A stretch of 47,222 nucleotides of DNA from an uncultured Saprospiraceae bacterium (GCA_937967615.1 CALCMJ010000021.1:1-47222), one strand, 5' to 3'. Numbered from the stretch's first letter, positions 9,441 to 19,024 are shown. The notes: a model not told the origin generated them from the letters alone. Translations and numbers: made by a program.

Positions 9441-10301
9441 ATGAGACATTATAAGTTTAAAATTGGAGAACTGAATTGTGTCAGCCTGGAAGAAGGGAAT
9501 GCTACGATTCCTATTGTTAAAGAATTCTCCGAAGAAAAACATCAAAGCGTTTTAGCGGCACATAAAGAGCATGGTTCAAAACTTGATACCGTGGAGATTG
9601 GTTTTAATTATTTATTACTCCAATGTGATGGTAAGAATGTATTAATAGATTGTGGGAAAGGACAGGGAGTTCTCGTAGCAAATTTGGAGGAGATTGGGAT
9701 CGCTCCTTCAGACATTGATTATTTGATAATTACTCATGGAGATGGCGACCATATAGGAGGATTGCATCATTTTGAGCACGCCAAGATTGTTATGGCTCAG
9801 AATGCCTATGATATTTGGATGGATGATGCAAGGAGGGAGCAATTAAAGCAGGGGGCTTTTGATGCTCTTGTGCGCATTTTTCCTGCAGATAAAATATCAG
9901 GGAGTAACTCTGGAAAAGAGAATTTTGCAAAAGAAGTAATTCCGTCACTCGGGGAAAGGCTAATATTAGTGAAAAATGAAGAAGAATTTTTGCCAGGCAT
10001 AAAAATGTTTGCTACACCAGGTCATAGAGAAGATCATTATGCCATAGAAATAAAAAGTGGAGCGCATACTCTTGTATGCTTAGCAGATGCAATCCGTCAT
10101 GGTTTTCAATTAAAATACCCAGAGCTTTCTAGCTTATATGATTCTTATGATAAGGACTGGTCCAGTTCTATAAGTATAATCAAGAGGAGGGATGTGGATA
10201 AAGAGTTTGTTTACTTTGGAACGCATGTGGCTTTTCCAGGACTATTAAGTTATGATGCAAACGGTCATCTTGTAGCGGTTAAAAAACACTCTGGATCTTA
10301 A
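9441..10301 (+). CDS. MBL-fold metallo-hydrolase (AHL-lactonase-like)
   Basis: A 286-residue metallo-beta-lactamase-fold hydrolase. The metal motif reads HGDGDHIGG (about residue 99), so it is H-x-D-x-D-H rather than the usual H-x-H-x-D-H. Further ligands are the His in TPGHREDHYA (about 196), the Asp in CLADAI (about 214) and the His in FGTHVAF near the C-terminus. Overall length and the layout with a long N-terminal beta section resemble AttM/AiiB-type lactonases and related cytosolic hydrolases. The gene starts three bases after the alpha/beta hydrolase stop, suggesting joint action on a related ester or lactone; this is inference. The Asp in place of the second His occurs in some MBL subfamilies and does not by itself imply inactivity. 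Confidence 0.85.
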   Translation: MRHYKFKIGELNCVSLEEGNATIPIVKEFSEEKHQSVLAAHKEHGSKLDTVEIGFNYLLLQCDGKNVLIDCGKGQGVLVANLEEIGIAPSDIDYLIITHGDGDHIGGLHHFEHAKIVMAQNAYDIWMDDARREQLKQGAFDALVRIFPADKISGSNSGKENFAKEVIPSLGERLILVKNEEEFLPGIKMFATPGHREDHYAIEIKSGAHTLVCLADAIRHGFQLKYPELSSLYDSYDKDWSSSISIIKRRDVDKEFVYFGTHVAFPGLLSYDANGHLVAVKKHSGS

Positions 10302-10401
10302 ATTGTTTTAGTTGAATTGTAGAGAAATTATATAGTTTTAATGCTTAGTTTTGGAATGTTTTTTGATTAGTGAAGCGTAGGCTAAAAATGTAAAAGCAAA
10401 A

Positions 10402-10908
10402 ATGAAGAAGGACTTAATAAAGAAGTGGAAGAAGGCAAATATAAAGGATGAGAAGAAGTACGAGAAAACAGTGAATAGGATATTTGAGAAGAAGAACAAG
10501 AATATCTTAAAACAAGTTGGGCAAGTACAAGATCAGGTGTTTAAAGAAATGAGTTGTATGGATTGTGCAAATTGTTGTAAAAGCATACCACCTCAACTGA
10601 TTAAGTCAGACGTAAAACGCATTTCCAAGCATCTGAGTCTTAGTAAAAAACAGTTTGAAAAGAAGTACACTATTATAGATGAGGATGGAGATATGGTATT
10701 TAAAAAGTCTCCCTGTGTATTCTTAGAAGAAGACAATGCATGCAGTATTTATGAAGTGCGGCCTGAAGCATGTAGATCTTATCCGCATACAGATAAATCT
10801 ATATTCAAACACGGGGCAGAGTGGCATGCTATTAATGTAGTATACTGTCCAGCAGTATACCATGTCTTGGAGCGCATGAAAGCGATGTTAGCTAGTAAGA
10901 AAAAATAA
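10402..10908 (+). CDS. YkgJ-family cysteine-cluster protein
   Basis: A 168-residue protein with a lysine-rich N-terminal helix (about 1-40), then the cysteine cluster CMDCANCCKSIPPQL (about 52-66), CVFLEEDNACSIYEVRPEACRSYP (about 112-135) and YCPAVY. This pattern defines the YkgJ/FliB-like family, proposed to bind a zinc or Fe-S centre; its biochemical role is not established. It is cytoplasmic, with no signal peptide. About 100 bases separate it from the preceding gene, so it may have its own promoter. The gene downstream is convergent, with only 5 bases between stop codons. Confidence 0.85.
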   Translation: MKKDLIKKWKKANIKDEKKYEKTVNRIFEKKNKNILKQVGQVQDQVFKEMSCMDCANCCKSIPPQLIKSDVKRISKHLSLSKKQFEKKYTIIDEDGDMVFKKSPCVFLEEDNACSIYEVRPEACRSYPHTDKSIFKHGAEWHAINVVYCPAVYHVLERMKAMLASKKK

Positions 10909-10913
10909 GGCTA

Positions 10914-11555
10914 CTAGCTTGTACGTGCAGCAATATATTTCCCTATAGTACTTTGGAATTCTTCAAGAGTTTTTGTGTAACCCGTTTTCCCAAGTGCAGA
11001 GAATTTATGTTTTCCTGCATCATCCACTCCAGCATCAAATAACCAGATTGTTGGATATCCTCTAACTTGAAACGATTGAGCAAGATTTCTATTCTGCATA
11101 GCAATTTCTTGCGGTACTCTAAAACGTTTTGGAAAATCTAATTCTAGGAGTACAACATTTTTATCAGCCCAGGGTTTGAACCCAGCTTGATGAAAAACAC
11201 TTTTATCTAAACGTTTACACCATCCACACCAGTCACTTCCAGTAAAGTTGGCTAAAATAGGTTTGCCCGTTTTTTTAGATTCCGCAATCGCATCCTCAAG
11301 ATTAACATGCCATCCCTCATTTTTAGGTTCATATTCTGCTAAAGTCTTTTGAGTAGGTGTTGGTCGCTTTTGCGCTTGGTTTTTTATTCCAGTTGGAGCT
11401 TTGACACCTGCAGCAGGGTGGTTTGTTTTAACTTGATTAGCTGTTGCTTTCGTTTTTGTAACTTCTGGCGTTGCTGAAGCTTCCTCCACTTTTACATTTT
11501 GACCTCCACAAGAAATTAAGCCTAACACAAGCAAATAGCAGAATACTTTTTTCAT
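10914..11555 (-). CDS. Thioredoxin-like lipoprotein (CGWC)
   Basis: A 213-residue envelope lipoprotein with its lipobox ending at Cys16 (GLISC). A low-complexity Lys/Thr/Pro/Ala linker (about 20-80) leads to a thioredoxin_7-type domain with FTGSDWCGWCKRLDKSVF, the redox pair being Cys110 and Cys113, and a cis-proline segment VRGYPTIWLFD (about 165). Proteins of this type act as periplasmic disulfide reductases or isomerases (DsbD-fed), or in cytochrome maturation. A cytochrome c lipoprotein gene starts divergently about 140 bases away, which is suggestive but not proof of a link. The ATG start gives an intact signal peptide. Confidence 0.85.
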   Translation of the reverse strand: MKKVFCYLLVLGLISCGGQNVKVEEASATPEVTKTKATANQVKTNHPAAGVKAPTGIKNQAQKRPTPTQKTLAEYEPKNEGWHVNLEDAIAESKKTGKPILANFTGSDWCGWCKRLDKSVFHQAGFKPWADKNVVLLELDFPKRFRVPQEIAMQNRNLAQSFQVRGYPTIWLFDAGVDDAGKHKFSALGKTGYTKTLEEFQSTIGKYIAARTS

Positions 11556-11691
11556 GATGTAAATTTTTTACAAAGATGCACGGTTTCATTAAAAAATGTA
11601 GCCTATTGTGGGTTAAAATTTCTTTAATAAGCCCTTCCTTTGTCTCTTGGATAACAAGTTTATGTGGAATACAATGCCAGAATTAGTCAAA

Positions 11692-12201
11692 ATGAGGTGT
11701 AAAACGGTAAAAAAGCCCTTGGCTTGCCTTTTTCTAATAATTCTATTAGCCAACGCTTGCTCAGACAATGAAGCGAAGAAAGCAAACTATAAAAGAAATC
11801 ATTCACCGGCGCAAGAAGTAATCTCCAATTCTACGCATGAAATTTCGTCAGATGGATTGACAAATGACAGCGCCTCTGATGGTGAAAAGATAGGATATAA
11901 GAAAGAAGCACATGATGAAGTACGTATTGCTTTTGGTGAGCAGTTAGAAAAAGACTATATAGATAAGACTTCCCAGATAGATGCTAAAAAATTATTCAGA
12001 AACTATTGCGCAAACTGCCACGGTATAAAAGGAAATCTGCAGCTCAATGGAGCCAAAGATTTGACTAAGATCCAATCAAGTATAGCAAGCAATATTACTC
12101 AGATATATTACGGTAAAGGACTTATGACACCCTTTCAAAAGGTGCTGAATGACGAAGAGATTGTTGTTTTGGCAAGATATGTACATTCTCTATCCAAGTG
12201 A
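11692..12201 (+). CDS. Monoheme cytochrome c lipoprotein
   Basis: About 169 residues from the ATG at 11692. I preferred this over the TTG at 11647 and the ATGs at 11662 and 11674 because it gives a compact lipoprotein signal (KPLACLFLIILLANAC, Cys23). After a charged linker comes a single class I cytochrome c domain with heme motif CANCHG (about 106-111), a GKGLMTPF segment supplying the distal Met (about 145), and a C-terminal helix EEIVVLARYVHSL. It is likely an electron carrier anchored in the envelope. It is followed 45 bases later by the T9SS type B protein gene, and the two may be co-transcribed. No oxidase or reductase partner is adjacent. Confidence 0.85.
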   Translation: MRCKTVKKPLACLFLIILLANACSDNEAKKANYKRNHSPAQEVISNSTHEISSDGLTNDSASDGEKIGYKKEAHDEVRIAFGEQLEKDYIDKTSQIDAKKLFRNYCANCHGIKGNLQLNGAKDLTKIQSSIASNITQIYYGKGLMTPFQKVLNDEEIVVLARYVHSLSK

Positions 12202-12246
12202 TATTCTGAAAACTTGTTGTATTTTGGAATACTCTATATCAATTAG

Positions 12247-14595
12247 ATGAAGGTCATTATTCGCATATCTACTCTCGTTAGTTTAAATCTTTTGGCAATG
12301 TTTTGCATTGCACAGCCTATGCCTTGTGATATCGAAAACCCTGAAATGACTTCTTTCTGCGATGAGGCATGTGTTATTTGTGATATAGATGGATTTACCG
12401 GCAGACATCAGGCGACAATTGTAGGACAAGCACCCCCGGGCTTTGCAGGGGAATGTACTATTGATGCACATAACATGCAATGGATTGCATTTATAGCAGG
12501 GAGTGTTGACCTAAGAGTGCGTCTATCTGTTTCAAATTGTGAAGATAATCTTGGACTTGAATTTGGATTATATAAGGGGGTCAATTGTATGAATTTTAAA
12601 AGGATATCAAATTGCTTTGGTGGCTTTAACGCGATAGGTCCAGGTGAGTCAGGCGTTATCTCTAATACGGAATCATTAGTAATTGGTCAATACTACTTTA
12701 TTGTCATGGATGGTGGTCTAGGAGATAATTGTGATTGGACGTTTACAGTAGAAGAGGGATCAACAAAGACTGCTCCGTTGACTTTTACTAGAGAGATTGA
12801 AGGACCTGCAATTTTTTGCCCAGATGTAGAAGTTTCATATGTGACAGAAGCGGAACTAGGCGCCACGTTATTTTTTTGGACTTTGGATGGCCAAGCTGTA
12901 GGAAACGAAAATTCAAATCAGCTAAATCTCAGCCTGCCCAGTTCTGGTACGTATACATTATGTGTAACTGCTGCGAATGCATGTGACGAAGCAATTCCTA
13001 ACTGCAGACAAATTGAAGTGATCGAAAATCCCGAGACGTATTTGTCGGATGTATTCTGTGAAGGAGAATGTTTTGAAATCAATGGAAATTCCTACTGTGA
13101 ATCAGGTGTCTATGATTTTACAATCGCTTTGCCAAATGGATGTGACAGCATAATATTTATTGACTTAGAAGAATTAGATCAAGCTATAAACACACTTGAT
13201 ATAAACATTTGCGAAGGAGATACAATTTATATAGATGGAGTCCCATATTCAGAAACGGACATGTACCAACAAGTTGTACTCACAGAAAATGATTGTGACA
13301 GCTTAGTAAATCTTGATCTATTCGTAATAATCTGTGATATAAAAGCAAATTATACTGCTACACCCCCTAAATGTCATGACTCCTTTGATGGAAAAATTTC
13401 ATTCAAGGTTGTGCAAGGGACTTTACCATTTACATATGTTTGGAAAACATTAAATGGTACTGAGTTTGGAACACCACAAATTATAAATGATACGATCTCA
13501 AGTATATTTTTAAATGACTTAAATGCGGAACAATACATTATTGAAATAAGTGACGAATTTGGAAACTCGGAAATACTACACATTAATCTGGAAGCACCAG
13601 AACCTCTTATAGTATCTGTACTTTCAAGTGATTACAATGGATACGGAGTTTCGTGTAATACGAGTTTTGATGGTTTCCTTTCTGCAGATGTCTCTGGCGG
13701 AGAAGTGCCATATAATATTGGATGGTCTACTGGGACATTTGGAGAAGGTATTGAAAATTTAGCTCCTGACTTATACGCATTGGCAGTTACTGATGCGAAT
13801 GGATGTATGAAAGTAAGCACGCATGATATTACAGCTCCAGCCCCCATAGAGGCTACTCTGATTTTAAATAATCCGGATTGTATGAGTTTAGAAACTGGGA
13901 GCATACAGGTAAATTCAGTAAGTGGTGGTACTAGCCCATTTCAATACCAAATTGAGAACTCTACTTTTCAAAATGAAGACATCTTTAATGAGCTTGGTCC
14001 TGATTCATATTCAATACAAGTAGTAGACGCAAATGGATGTTCTGCAGAATTCAATGCTACTTTGACTGCGCCCCAGATTCCTGTAATAAGTCTTCCTGAG
14101 GATATTACAATTCCATTAGGTGATAGTGTAATTATTTCTGCAAGTACGAATACAATAGAAATAGAATCCATAGAGTGGTCATCAACAGAATTTCTTTCTT
14201 GTCCTGAATGCTTGGAAATCCAAGTCCAAGGCTTACATTCTGCTGACTATTTTCTAGAAATTATTTCAGAAGATGGTTGTGCAAGTCGAGAGAGTATACA
14301 CATTGAGGTAGAAAAATCATATGCGTTTTATGCGCCCAATATTTTTAGTCCAAACAGCGATGGGCAGAACGATGAATTTACGATTTACAAAAGTTCTGAA
14401 ATAGAAAATTTGCACCTATACATTTATGATAGATGGGGAAGTATAATTTATGATGACCAAGGAAGAGGAGTGCCTTGGATTGGTGTTAAGGATGGGAAGC
14501 CTATTGGGATAGGTGTTTACACTTGGATAGTTGATATAGATTTTATTGATGGGGTCAGTAAAATGTATTCTGGAAATGTAAGTGTAATCAGGTAA
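12247..14595 (+). CDS. Secreted protein with CHU_C (T9SS type B / gliding-motility-associated) C-terminal domain
   Basis: A 782-residue exported protein with signal peptide MKVIIRISTLVSLNLLAMFCIAQ. The N-terminal part (about 40-180) resembles the Cys-containing beta-sandwich domain often seen at the front of such proteins. A PKD-like segment (about 190-260) follows, then SprB-like repeats in which T-x-P/NPKCHDSFDGKI, SCNTSFDGFLSADVSGG and NPDCMSLETGSIQV begin successive copies (about 375-620). The last 90 residues, from FYAPNIFSPNSDGQNDEF to YTWIVDIDFIDG, are a CHU_C domain, the T9SS type B sorting signal that pairs with PorP/SprF-like outer membrane proteins. It is probably a cell-surface adhesin-like protein. 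No PorP/SprF gene is adjacent. Confidence 0.88.
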   Translation: MKVIIRISTLVSLNLLAMFCIAQPMPCDIENPEMTSFCDEACVICDIDGFTGRHQATIVGQAPPGFAGECTIDAHNMQWIAFIAGSVDLRVRLSVSNCEDNLGLEFGLYKGVNCMNFKRISNCFGGFNAIGPGESGVISNTESLVIGQYYFIVMDGGLGDNCDWTFTVEEGSTKTAPLTFTREIEGPAIFCPDVEVSYVTEAELGATLFFWTLDGQAVGNENSNQLNLSLPSSGTYTLCVTAANACDEAIPNCRQIEVIENPETYLSDVFCEGECFEINGNSYCESGVYDFTIALPNGCDSIIFIDLEELDQAINTLDINICEGDTIYIDGVPYSETDMYQQVVLTENDCDSLVNLDLFVIICDIKANYTATPPKCHDSFDGKISFKVVQGTLPFTYVWKTLNGTEFGTPQIINDTISSIFLNDLNAEQYIIEISDEFGNSEILHINLEAPEPLIVSVLSSDYNGYGVSCNTSFDGFLSADVSGGEVPYNIGWSTGTFGEGIENLAPDLYALAVTDANGCMKVSTHDITAPAPIEATLILNNPDCMSLETGSIQVNSVSGGTSPFQYQIENSTFQNEDIFNELGPDSYSIQVVDANGCSAEFNATLTAPQIPVISLPEDITIPLGDSVIISASTNTIEIESIEWSSTEFLSCPECLEIQVQGLHSADYFLEIISEDGCASRESIHIEVEKSYAFYAPNIFSPNSDGQNDEFTIYKSSEIENLHLYIYDRWGSIIYDDQGRGVPWIGVKDGKPIGIGVYTWIVDIDFIDGVSKMYSGNVSVIR

Positions 14596-14614
14596 GGTTC
14601 TTTTTTCTTAAAAC

Positions 14615-15448
14615 TTAAGCATTCTTCTTTACCCAAACATTTGCTAGTAAACTCAATACAATTATTGACATTGCACCAAGACTAGCTAGGGTTTGGTACT
14701 CACCAAAGAATGTCCATCCTAATAGTATAGTAAATAATACTTCAGTGTATTTAAATGGTGCAATGATATTCGTTTCAGCAAGTTGAAAAGCTTGGGTCAT
14801 ATATAGTTGACCACCAAAACCAAATAGACCAATAGCAATAAGAACGACCCATTCAATGCCTTGAGGTTGTAACCAGTTTCCAATAGAAAATATACCTCCT
14901 ATGACTAATGCCATAATCATAAAGTAGTTGATGATAACAAGGGGATGTTCTGTAGTTCCTATTTTTCTTATAATAATATAAACAAATGAACTAACGAATG
15001 CTGTGAGCATTGATAGAGCAATTGCAAAATTGCTTACACGGGTATCAAACCCTTTAAGTAAAAAAACACCAAACAGAGCTGTGATGAAAAATAACCATTG
15101 AACGGGTTTCATCTTTTCTTTTAAAATAAGTACAGCAAGTATTGCTGCAAATAAAGGAGAAACATAACGTAGGGATACGGCTGTTCCTATGGGCATGATC
15201 TGTAATGTTTTGTAAAATAGGGACATAGCTATTACACCTACAATACCTCGCAAAAGCAGCAGTTTTTGATTATTCCCCTTCAAAGGAATTTTCTTTTTTA
15301 TTAGAAAACTCAGACTGCAAATAACAGTACCTAAGGAGCGAAAAAACACGATTTGCATCGTCGTAAAATGATCTACATATCGAATAGAGGAATTCAATAA
15401 TGAAAAGAAGGCGGAAGCGATTATCATATATAGAATAGCAGTACGCAC
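14615..15448 (-). CDS. EamA/DMT-superfamily permease
   Basis: A 277-residue inner-membrane protein made almost wholly of about ten hydrophobic helices in two tandem EamA halves (about 1-135 and 145-275). Family-typical segments include FFRSLGTVICSLSFL, LRGIVGVIAMSLFYKTLQ, GTAVSLRYVSPLFAAILAV and, in the second half, NIIAPFKYTEVLFTILLGW. This places it in the drug/metabolite transporter superfamily, likely exporting an amino acid or metabolite; the substrate cannot be predicted. The stop lies 19 bases from the stop of the convergent T9SS gene. The divergent acyl-CoA dehydrogenase starts about 110 bases upstream. Confidence 0.88.
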   Translation of the reverse strand: MRTAILYMIIASAFFSLLNSSIRYVDHFTTMQIVFFRSLGTVICSLSFLIKKKIPLKGNNQKLLLLRGIVGVIAMSLFYKTLQIMPIGTAVSLRYVSPLFAAILAVLILKEKMKPVQWLFFITALFGVFLLKGFDTRVSNFAIALSMLTAFVSSFVYIIIRKIGTTEHPLVIINYFMIMALVIGGIFSIGNWLQPQGIEWVVLIAIGLFGFGGQLYMTQAFQLAETNIIAPFKYTEVLFTILLGWTFFGEYQTLASLGAMSIIVLSLLANVWVKKNA

Positions 15449-15520
15449 GTAGTAAAGCTAAGAGAATTAATGATATTGGAGAGCTGTGTGCAGACATGAA
15501 TGGACTAAAAATAATTAATT

Positions 15521-15528
15521 TATATTTG
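15521..15528 (+). promoter_or_regulatory. Candidate -7 promoter box (TATATTTG) for the acyl-CoA dehydrogenase operon
   Basis: TATATTTG fits the Bacteroidota TAnnTTTG -7 consensus, 32 bases before the ATG at 15561. No clear -33 TTG at the expected spacing was found. Confidence 0.35.
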
Positions 15529-15560
15529 AATATATTTTAAAGCCAATAACTAAAAAGCAA

Positions 15561-16724
15561 ATGGAATTTACACTCTCAGAAGAACAGCTCATGATTCGTG
15601 AAGCAGCAAGAGATTTTGCGCAGAACGTACTCAAGCCAGGAGTCATAGAACGAGACTCACTCCAAATACATCCAACGGAATTTGTAAAACAAATGGGAGA
15701 ACTAGGATTCATGGGTTTGATGAGTTCAGAACAATATGGTGGAGCAGGAATGGATACACTATCTTATGCATTGGCGATAGAAGAATTGTCTAAAGTTGAT
15801 AATTCTTGTTCGGTTATCATGTCTGCTCACAATTCTCTGGCTCTTTGGGGTATTGAGAAATTTGGGGAAGAGGAATTGAAACAAAAGTATCTTCCCAAAA
15901 TGACAACGGGAGAAATGATAGGAGCGTTCTGCCTTTCTGAGCCAGAAGCAGGAAGTGATGCCACGAGTCAAAAAACTTCAGCAGAAGATAAGGGAGACCA
16001 TTACCTTTTGAACGGGACAAAGAACTGGATCACCAATGGAAAGAAAGCTGGAGCTTATGTTGTGATCGCACAAACGAATCCAGAAATCAGACATAAGGGA
16101 ATAAATGCATTTCTTGTGGATGCAAGATGGGAAGGAGTCACTACTGGCGTTAAAGAAGACAAGTTAGGCATTCGCTCATCAGATACTTCTTCTGTCATGT
16201 TTCAAGATGTTAAGGTTCCTAAATCGCATAGACTGGGTCCAGACGGATTTGGTTTTAAATATGCTATGAAAACTTTAGATGGAGGTCGCATAGGAATTGC
16301 GGCGCAAGCCTTAGGAATTGCATCTGGTGCATATGAATTGGCCATGATTTATTCTGACCAACGAAGAGCATTTGGTAAAGCAATTAATAATCACCAGGCA
16401 ATTGCATTTAAACTTGCAGACATGGCGATGGAGATAGAAGCGACAAGAATGTTAGTCTATAGAGCGGCTTGGTTAAAAGATACGGGAAGAGACTATGCAC
16501 AGGCAGCAGCAATGGCAAAATTATTTGCCTCAGAGGTAGCAATGAAAACAACTGTGGAAGCAGTGCAGGTGCATGGAGGGTATGGCTATGTAAAAGAGTA
16601 CCATGTGGAACGCTTAATGCGCGATGCCAAAATCACGCAGATCTACGAAGGAACCTCAGAAATACAAAGATTAGTTATATCTAGAAATATCATCAAAGGA
16701 GAAAATTACATTCCGCTTAAATAG
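15561..16724 (+). CDS. Short-chain acyl-CoA dehydrogenase
   Basis: A 387-residue FAD flavoenzyme that oxidises acyl-CoA to trans-2-enoyl-CoA. Signatures are MEFTLSEEQLMIREAARDFA at the N-terminus, CLSEPEAGSDATS (ACAD signature 1, about 128), NGTKNWITNG, and QVHGGYGYVKEYHVERLMRD followed by QIYEGTSEIQ (about 364-373), whose Glu sits at the catalytic-base position of short/medium-chain ACADs. The electron acceptor should be ETF. The length is exactly that of butyryl-CoA dehydrogenase-like enzymes. The MDR oxidoreductase gene starts six bases after the stop, so they form an operon for fatty acid or branched-chain acyl-CoA metabolism. Confidence 0.93.
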   Translation: MEFTLSEEQLMIREAARDFAQNVLKPGVIERDSLQIHPTEFVKQMGELGFMGLMSSEQYGGAGMDTLSYALAIEELSKVDNSCSVIMSAHNSLALWGIEKFGEEELKQKYLPKMTTGEMIGAFCLSEPEAGSDATSQKTSAEDKGDHYLLNGTKNWITNGKKAGAYVVIAQTNPEIRHKGINAFLVDARWEGVTTGVKEDKLGIRSSDTSSVMFQDVKVPKSHRLGPDGFGFKYAMKTLDGGRIGIAAQALGIASGAYELAMIYSDQRRAFGKAINNHQAIAFKLADMAMEIEATRMLVYRAAWLKDTGRDYAQAAAMAKLFASEVAMKTTVEAVQVHGGYGYVKEYHVERLMRDAKITQIYEGTSEIQRLVISRNIIKGENYIPLK

Positions 16725-16729
16725 AATCT

Positions 16730-17734
16730 GTGAAACGTATTGAAATACATAATGGAGGAGGACTTGAAAATCTGAAAGTAGTAGAAAGAGAAAAACCTAC
16801 GCCAGCAGCCGGCCAAGTTTTAGTGCAATGGCACGCGACAAGTTTAAATTATCACGATTATTTAGTAGGGATGGGAGCAATTCCAGTAGAGGAAGGAAGA
16901 GTGCCCATGTCAGATGGAGCAGGCGAAATCGTTGCGCTGGGAGATGGGGTAGAAGATTGGAAAGTTGGAGATAGAGTTATGTCCTTATTCTTTCCAGATT
17001 GGCAGAATGGAGATCCTAGTTTTGCGAGTATAAAAAATGTATCAGGTGAATCCATTAATGGATACCTTACTGAGTATTCCTGTCTATCAGAAAATGCAAT
17101 AACACATATTCCTAAAGATTATAGTTTTGCTGATGCTGCCTGTTTGCCATGTGCTGCCGTCACCGCTTGGAATGGTCTGATTCATTCTGATGGATTTAAG
17201 AATGGGGATTCTGTGCTGATAGAAGGCACTGGTGGGATGTCTATATTTGGTTTGCAAATAGCACTTGCAAAATCATGTAAAGTATATGCGACGAGTTCCA
17301 GTCCAGTGAAAATTAGTCGCTTAAAAGAAATGGGTGTTCAAGCTGTAGTTAACTATAAGGAAGACGAGCGGTGGGGGAAGTCCATTTTTAAACTTTCAGA
17401 TGGAGGTGTTCAGCATATTCTTGACGTTGGAGGAGGATCTACGATGCAGCAGTCTATTGAAGCTGCAACGATAGGAGGGAATATTTGCTCTATTGGAATT
17501 TTAGGAGACGGTAGAAAAGGAATGATTACATTTCCAAAGTTGTTTTTTAAATTTATCAAGATGCGCGGTATCGCTGTAGGTAGCAGAGCGATGCAAAATG
17601 ATCTTGTTTCTTTCCTGGAAACAAGCGATATCAAACCAATTATAGATAAGAGCTTTGGCTTTGATCAATTAGCAGATGCGTTTAGATATCAAGAGAGCGG
17701 TCAGCATTTTGGGAAGATAGTTTTGGAGTGGTAG
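16730..17734 (+). CDS. Zinc-independent MDR alcohol dehydrogenase / quinone oxidoreductase family protein
   Basis: A 334-residue medium-chain dehydrogenase/reductase beginning with GTG at 16730. The N-terminal GroES-like domain contains HATSLNYHDYLVGMG and VPMSDGAGEIVALGDGVEDWKVGDRV. The Rossmann domain carries VLIEGTGGMSIFGLQIA and ATSSSPVKISRLKEMG. The usual structural-zinc four-Cys lobe is missing, as in quinone oxidoreductase-like members. It would reduce an enone, quinone or similar compound using NAD(P)H. It follows the acyl-CoA dehydrogenase by six bases, which fits a 2-enoyl-CoA or related substrate, but that is inference. Confidence 0.87.
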   Translation: MKRIEIHNGGGLENLKVVEREKPTPAAGQVLVQWHATSLNYHDYLVGMGAIPVEEGRVPMSDGAGEIVALGDGVEDWKVGDRVMSLFFPDWQNGDPSFASIKNVSGESINGYLTEYSCLSENAITHIPKDYSFADAACLPCAAVTAWNGLIHSDGFKNGDSVLIEGTGGMSIFGLQIALAKSCKVYATSSSPVKISRLKEMGVQAVVNYKEDERWGKSIFKLSDGGVQHILDVGGGSTMQQSIEAATIGGNICSIGILGDGRKGMITFPKLFFKFIKMRGIAVGSRAMQNDLVSFLETSDIKPIIDKSFGFDQLADAFRYQESGQHFGKIVLEW

Positions 17735-17809
17735 TTAGGAACTATTTGATGGCACATCTCACATGTGCATTTAATCTCGTTTATAATTTCAATTAAAATA
17801 CGAATCACT

Positions 17810-19024
17810 ATGATAGGAATAGGAGGATCATCAGCGGAAGAAGTTTTAAATGCAATCCAACCAATTGCGCATTTAGTTGAGCCAATACAAAAAGAAGAAT
17901 ACCAGTCAAGAATAAATAAGGCTTGCAAACTCATGCAAGTGCAAAATGTAGCAGCACTGTATCTTCATGCTGGAACGAACCTGACATATTTCACAGGAAT
18001 GAAATGGAATTCGAGTGAACGCATGGTAGGAGCTATTTTATTTCCAAATGGAAAATTGATCTTCATTGCACCAGAATTTGAGAAAGGAACGATTCTGGAT
18101 TTTATGCTCATTGAGGGAGACGTAAGCTGTTGGGAAGAACATGAATCGCCGTACGAATTATTTGTGCAGATTTTATCCGAACAAGAGATAACGAATGGGG
18201 ATGTTTGTATGGATGCGTCTTGTCCATTTTTTATTATCGATGGAGTTAACAAAGTCCAGAATTCTTACAAGCTCATAAATGCAAAACAAATTACAGCTGC
18301 CTGTAGGATGAGAAAGTCGTCTGCAGAGATTGCAATAATTCAGCATGCGATGAATATTACTTTGGAAGTGCAAAAAGCTGCAGCGCGTATTTTGCGTGTA
18401 GGGATATCTTCAAAAGAAGTGACAGACTTTATTCATGAGGCACATATTAAATATGGCGTCGCAACAGGCTCATACTTTTGTATCGTTTTGTTTGGAGTTG
18501 ACTCCTCATTTCCGCACGGTGTAAAAGCACCAAAAAAATTAGAGCAGAACGAAGTCGTTTTGGTGGATACAGGTTGCAAGTTGCACGATTATATTTCAGA
18601 TATTACACGTACCTACGTTTTTGGTGAGGCGAATGATCTTCAGCGTTCAATATGGAACATCGAAAAGCAAACACAACAAGCCGCTTTTGAGGCTGCACGA
18701 ATAGGAAGTCCATGTTCAGATATAGATAATGCGTCCAGACGCATCTTAGAATTACATAATTTAGGACCTGATTATAAGTTGCCAGGTTTGCCGCATAGAA
18801 CCGGACATGGTATAGGTATGGATATTCATGAATGGCCATACATTGTCAGAAATGATAAAACAAGTCTTGACGTAGGCATGACGTTTAGTAATGAGCCCAT
18901 GATATGTGTTCCAGATAAGTTTGGAATTAGGTTAGAAGATCATATTTACATGACGGATGAAGGGGCGAAATGGTTTACGAAACCTTCACATTCTATTGAA
19001 GACCCGTTTGGGCTTAGTGCATAA
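17810..19024 (+). CDS. M24-family metallopeptidase (Xaa-Pro aminopeptidase/dipeptidase type)
   Basis: About 404 residues from the ATG at 17810; the longer frame from 17765 adds 15 residues that do not fit the family. There is a creatinase-type N-terminal domain (about 25-165: RINKACKLMQVQNVAALYLHAGTNLTYFTGMKW), then a pita-bread catalytic domain. All five dimetal ligands are visible: Asp in VLVDTGCK, Asp in SDITRTYVFG, His in RTGHGIGMDIHEW, Glu in NEPMICVPDKFG and Glu in RLEDHIYMT. The protein cleaves Xaa-Pro dipeptides or N-terminal Xaa-Pro bonds in the cytoplasm. Its gene follows the MDR gene by 75 bases and precedes a sodium/solute symporter. Confidence 0.92.
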   Translation: MIGIGGSSAEEVLNAIQPIAHLVEPIQKEEYQSRINKACKLMQVQNVAALYLHAGTNLTYFTGMKWNSSERMVGAILFPNGKLIFIAPEFEKGTILDFMLIEGDVSCWEEHESPYELFVQILSEQEITNGDVCMDASCPFFIIDGVNKVQNSYKLINAKQITAACRMRKSSAEIAIIQHAMNITLEVQKAAARILRVGISSKEVTDFIHEAHIKYGVATGSYFCIVLFGVDSSFPHGVKAPKKLEQNEVVLVDTGCKLHDYISDITRTYVFGEANDLQRSIWNIEKQTQQAAFEAARIGSPCSDIDNASRRILELHNLGPDYKLPGLPHRTGHGIGMDIHEWPYIVRNDKTSLDVGMTFSNEPMICVPDKFGIRLEDHIYMTDEGAKWFTKPSHSIEDPFGLSA

